Of a stretch of 5,897 nucleotides of DNA, positions 5,581 through 5,897 are shown piece by piece; positions within the stretch are counted from its first letter, which is position 1; each line of letters opens with the position of its first letter. Origin of the DNA: Sandaracinaceae bacterium (GTDB taxonomy: Bacteria; Myxococcota_A; Polyangia; Polyangiales; Houyiibacteriaceae); contig JAAZAH010000348.1 in assembly GCA_012514415.1 (NCBI GenBank), positions 1 through 5,897 on the forward strand, read 5' to 3'. The position numbers were made by a program, and so were the translations under genes. The notes beneath the pieces are model-generated. The model was not told the origin of the DNA, did not search any database, and saw only the letters and a program-made list of their open reading frames with translations.

Positions 5581-5897
5581 GTCGGCGGCTGACTGAATGG
5601 ATGATCCGGGGGCGCGATCTCGCCGATATGGACGATGCGCGAGCCTGTGGCGCCTACGGGGTTCACGCTATTGCCGATGATGATACCGTCGTGAGGCGCG
5701 TAATAGCGCCGGGTGATGTCGCCAAAGGCGTTCCTCAGCACGGCGATCTCTTGTCCTTCGGAAACGAGATCCGTGGGCCGGACGAGGACGTCCAATAGGC
5801 CGCCGCGATCGGCGTAGAGCCAACGCGAACGCGTACAGATGACGGGGGCCGCGCGCTCGGCCGAGGGGGCACGGGCGGGAATCATGCCGAGATCGCT
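5577..5897 (-). CDS. AstE/AspA-family (succinylglutamate desuccinylase/aspartoacylase-like) protein, C-terminal part
   Basis: The frame is open to the right edge, so only the last 106 codons are visible; an internal ATG at 5885 is unlikely to be the start because the reading continues upstream. The visible part is the C-terminal beta domain typical of this zinc-dependent acylase family: ICTRSRWLYADRGGLLDVLV, then PTDLVSEGQEIAVLRNAFGD and YYAPHDGIIIGNSVNPVGATGSRIVHIG, which resemble a biotinyl/lipoyl-like sandwich. The zinc ligands lie in the missing N-terminal part, so activity cannot be judged. Related proteins often sit beside ATP-grasp ligases, as here with a 4-base overlap. DoeB, the deacetylase of ectoine breakdown, belongs to the same superfamily. 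However, this C-terminus looks more like the ligase-associated branch, so I do not name it DoeB. Confidence 0.84.
   Translation of the reverse strand, partial: SDLGMIPARAPSAERAAPVICTRSRWLYADRGGLLDVLVRPTDLVSEGQEIAVLRNAFGDITRRYYAPHDGIIIGNSVNPVGATGSRIVHIGEIAPPDHPFSQPPT

Noticed and set aside
5577..5897. DoeB (N-acetyl-diaminobutyrate deacetylase of ectoine degradation)
   Set aside because: Same superfamily and suggestive neighbourhood, but only the C-terminal domain is visible. Its DGIIIGNSVNPVGATG-type ending looks like the ATP-grasp-associated branch, and no doeA is present in the window.
1..5897. CRISPR arrays, tRNA or rRNA genes, insertion sequences, phage genes
   Set aside because: Both strands were scanned by eye; no direct-repeat array, cloverleaf, transposase or terminal inverted repeat was found, and the gaps between genes are all shorter than 150 bases.

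Overview
The window is a compact stretch of a moderately GC-rich bacterial chromosome in which all seven supported genes lie on the minus strand. In transcription order (right to left) they are: the C-terminal end of an AstE/AspA-family zinc acylase-like protein (runs off the right edge), a glutathione-synthetase-like ATP-grasp ligase, ectA, ectB, ectC, a MarR-type regulator, and an M1 zinc aminopeptidase (runs off the left edge). The core is a complete ectoine biosynthesis operon, so the organism probably lives in, or tolerates, saline or otherwise osmotically stressful conditions. Protein style and base composition suggest a high-GC Gram-negative bacterium. A halophilic member of the former Deltaproteobacteria or a similar group is only a guess, because no taxonomic marker is present.

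Region by region: 5577-5897 and 4615-5580 form a translationally coupled pair with an ATGA overlap, an AstE/AspA-like protein followed by an ATP-grasp ligase. The 4465-4614 gap is AT-richer than its surroundings. It holds weak terminator-like hairpins for the upstream pair, a candidate sigma-70-type promoter, and a near-perfect inverted repeat over the predicted -10 and transcription start, just upstream of ectA. ectA, ectB and ectC (4464 down to 2321) are tightly packed: 18 bases between ectA and ectB, and a 4-base overlap between ectB and ectC. The MarR gene follows 47 bases later and is probably part of the same transcript. After a 95-base gap the M1 aminopeptidase begins.

How the parts work together: EctB transaminates aspartate-semialdehyde to L-2,4-diaminobutyrate, EctA acetylates it at the gamma-amino group, and EctC cyclises the product to ectoine. 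The MarR protein resembles EctR-type repressors. It probably acts on the inverted repeat at the ectA promoter, giving a feedback loop in which the repressor is encoded at the end of the operon it controls. No ectD (hydroxylase), no dedicated aspartokinase and no ectoine transporter is present in the window.

The most unusual points are: (i) ectA has no good conventional start, since the conserved first GNAT strand lies upstream of the only ATG and a well-spaced Shine-Dalgarno points to an ATC codon; (ii) the candidate operator at the ectA promoter; (iii) the uncharacterised ligase/acylase pair directly upstream of the ectoine genes. I see no RNA gene, mobile element, CRISPR array or tRNA, and no gene on the plus strand.
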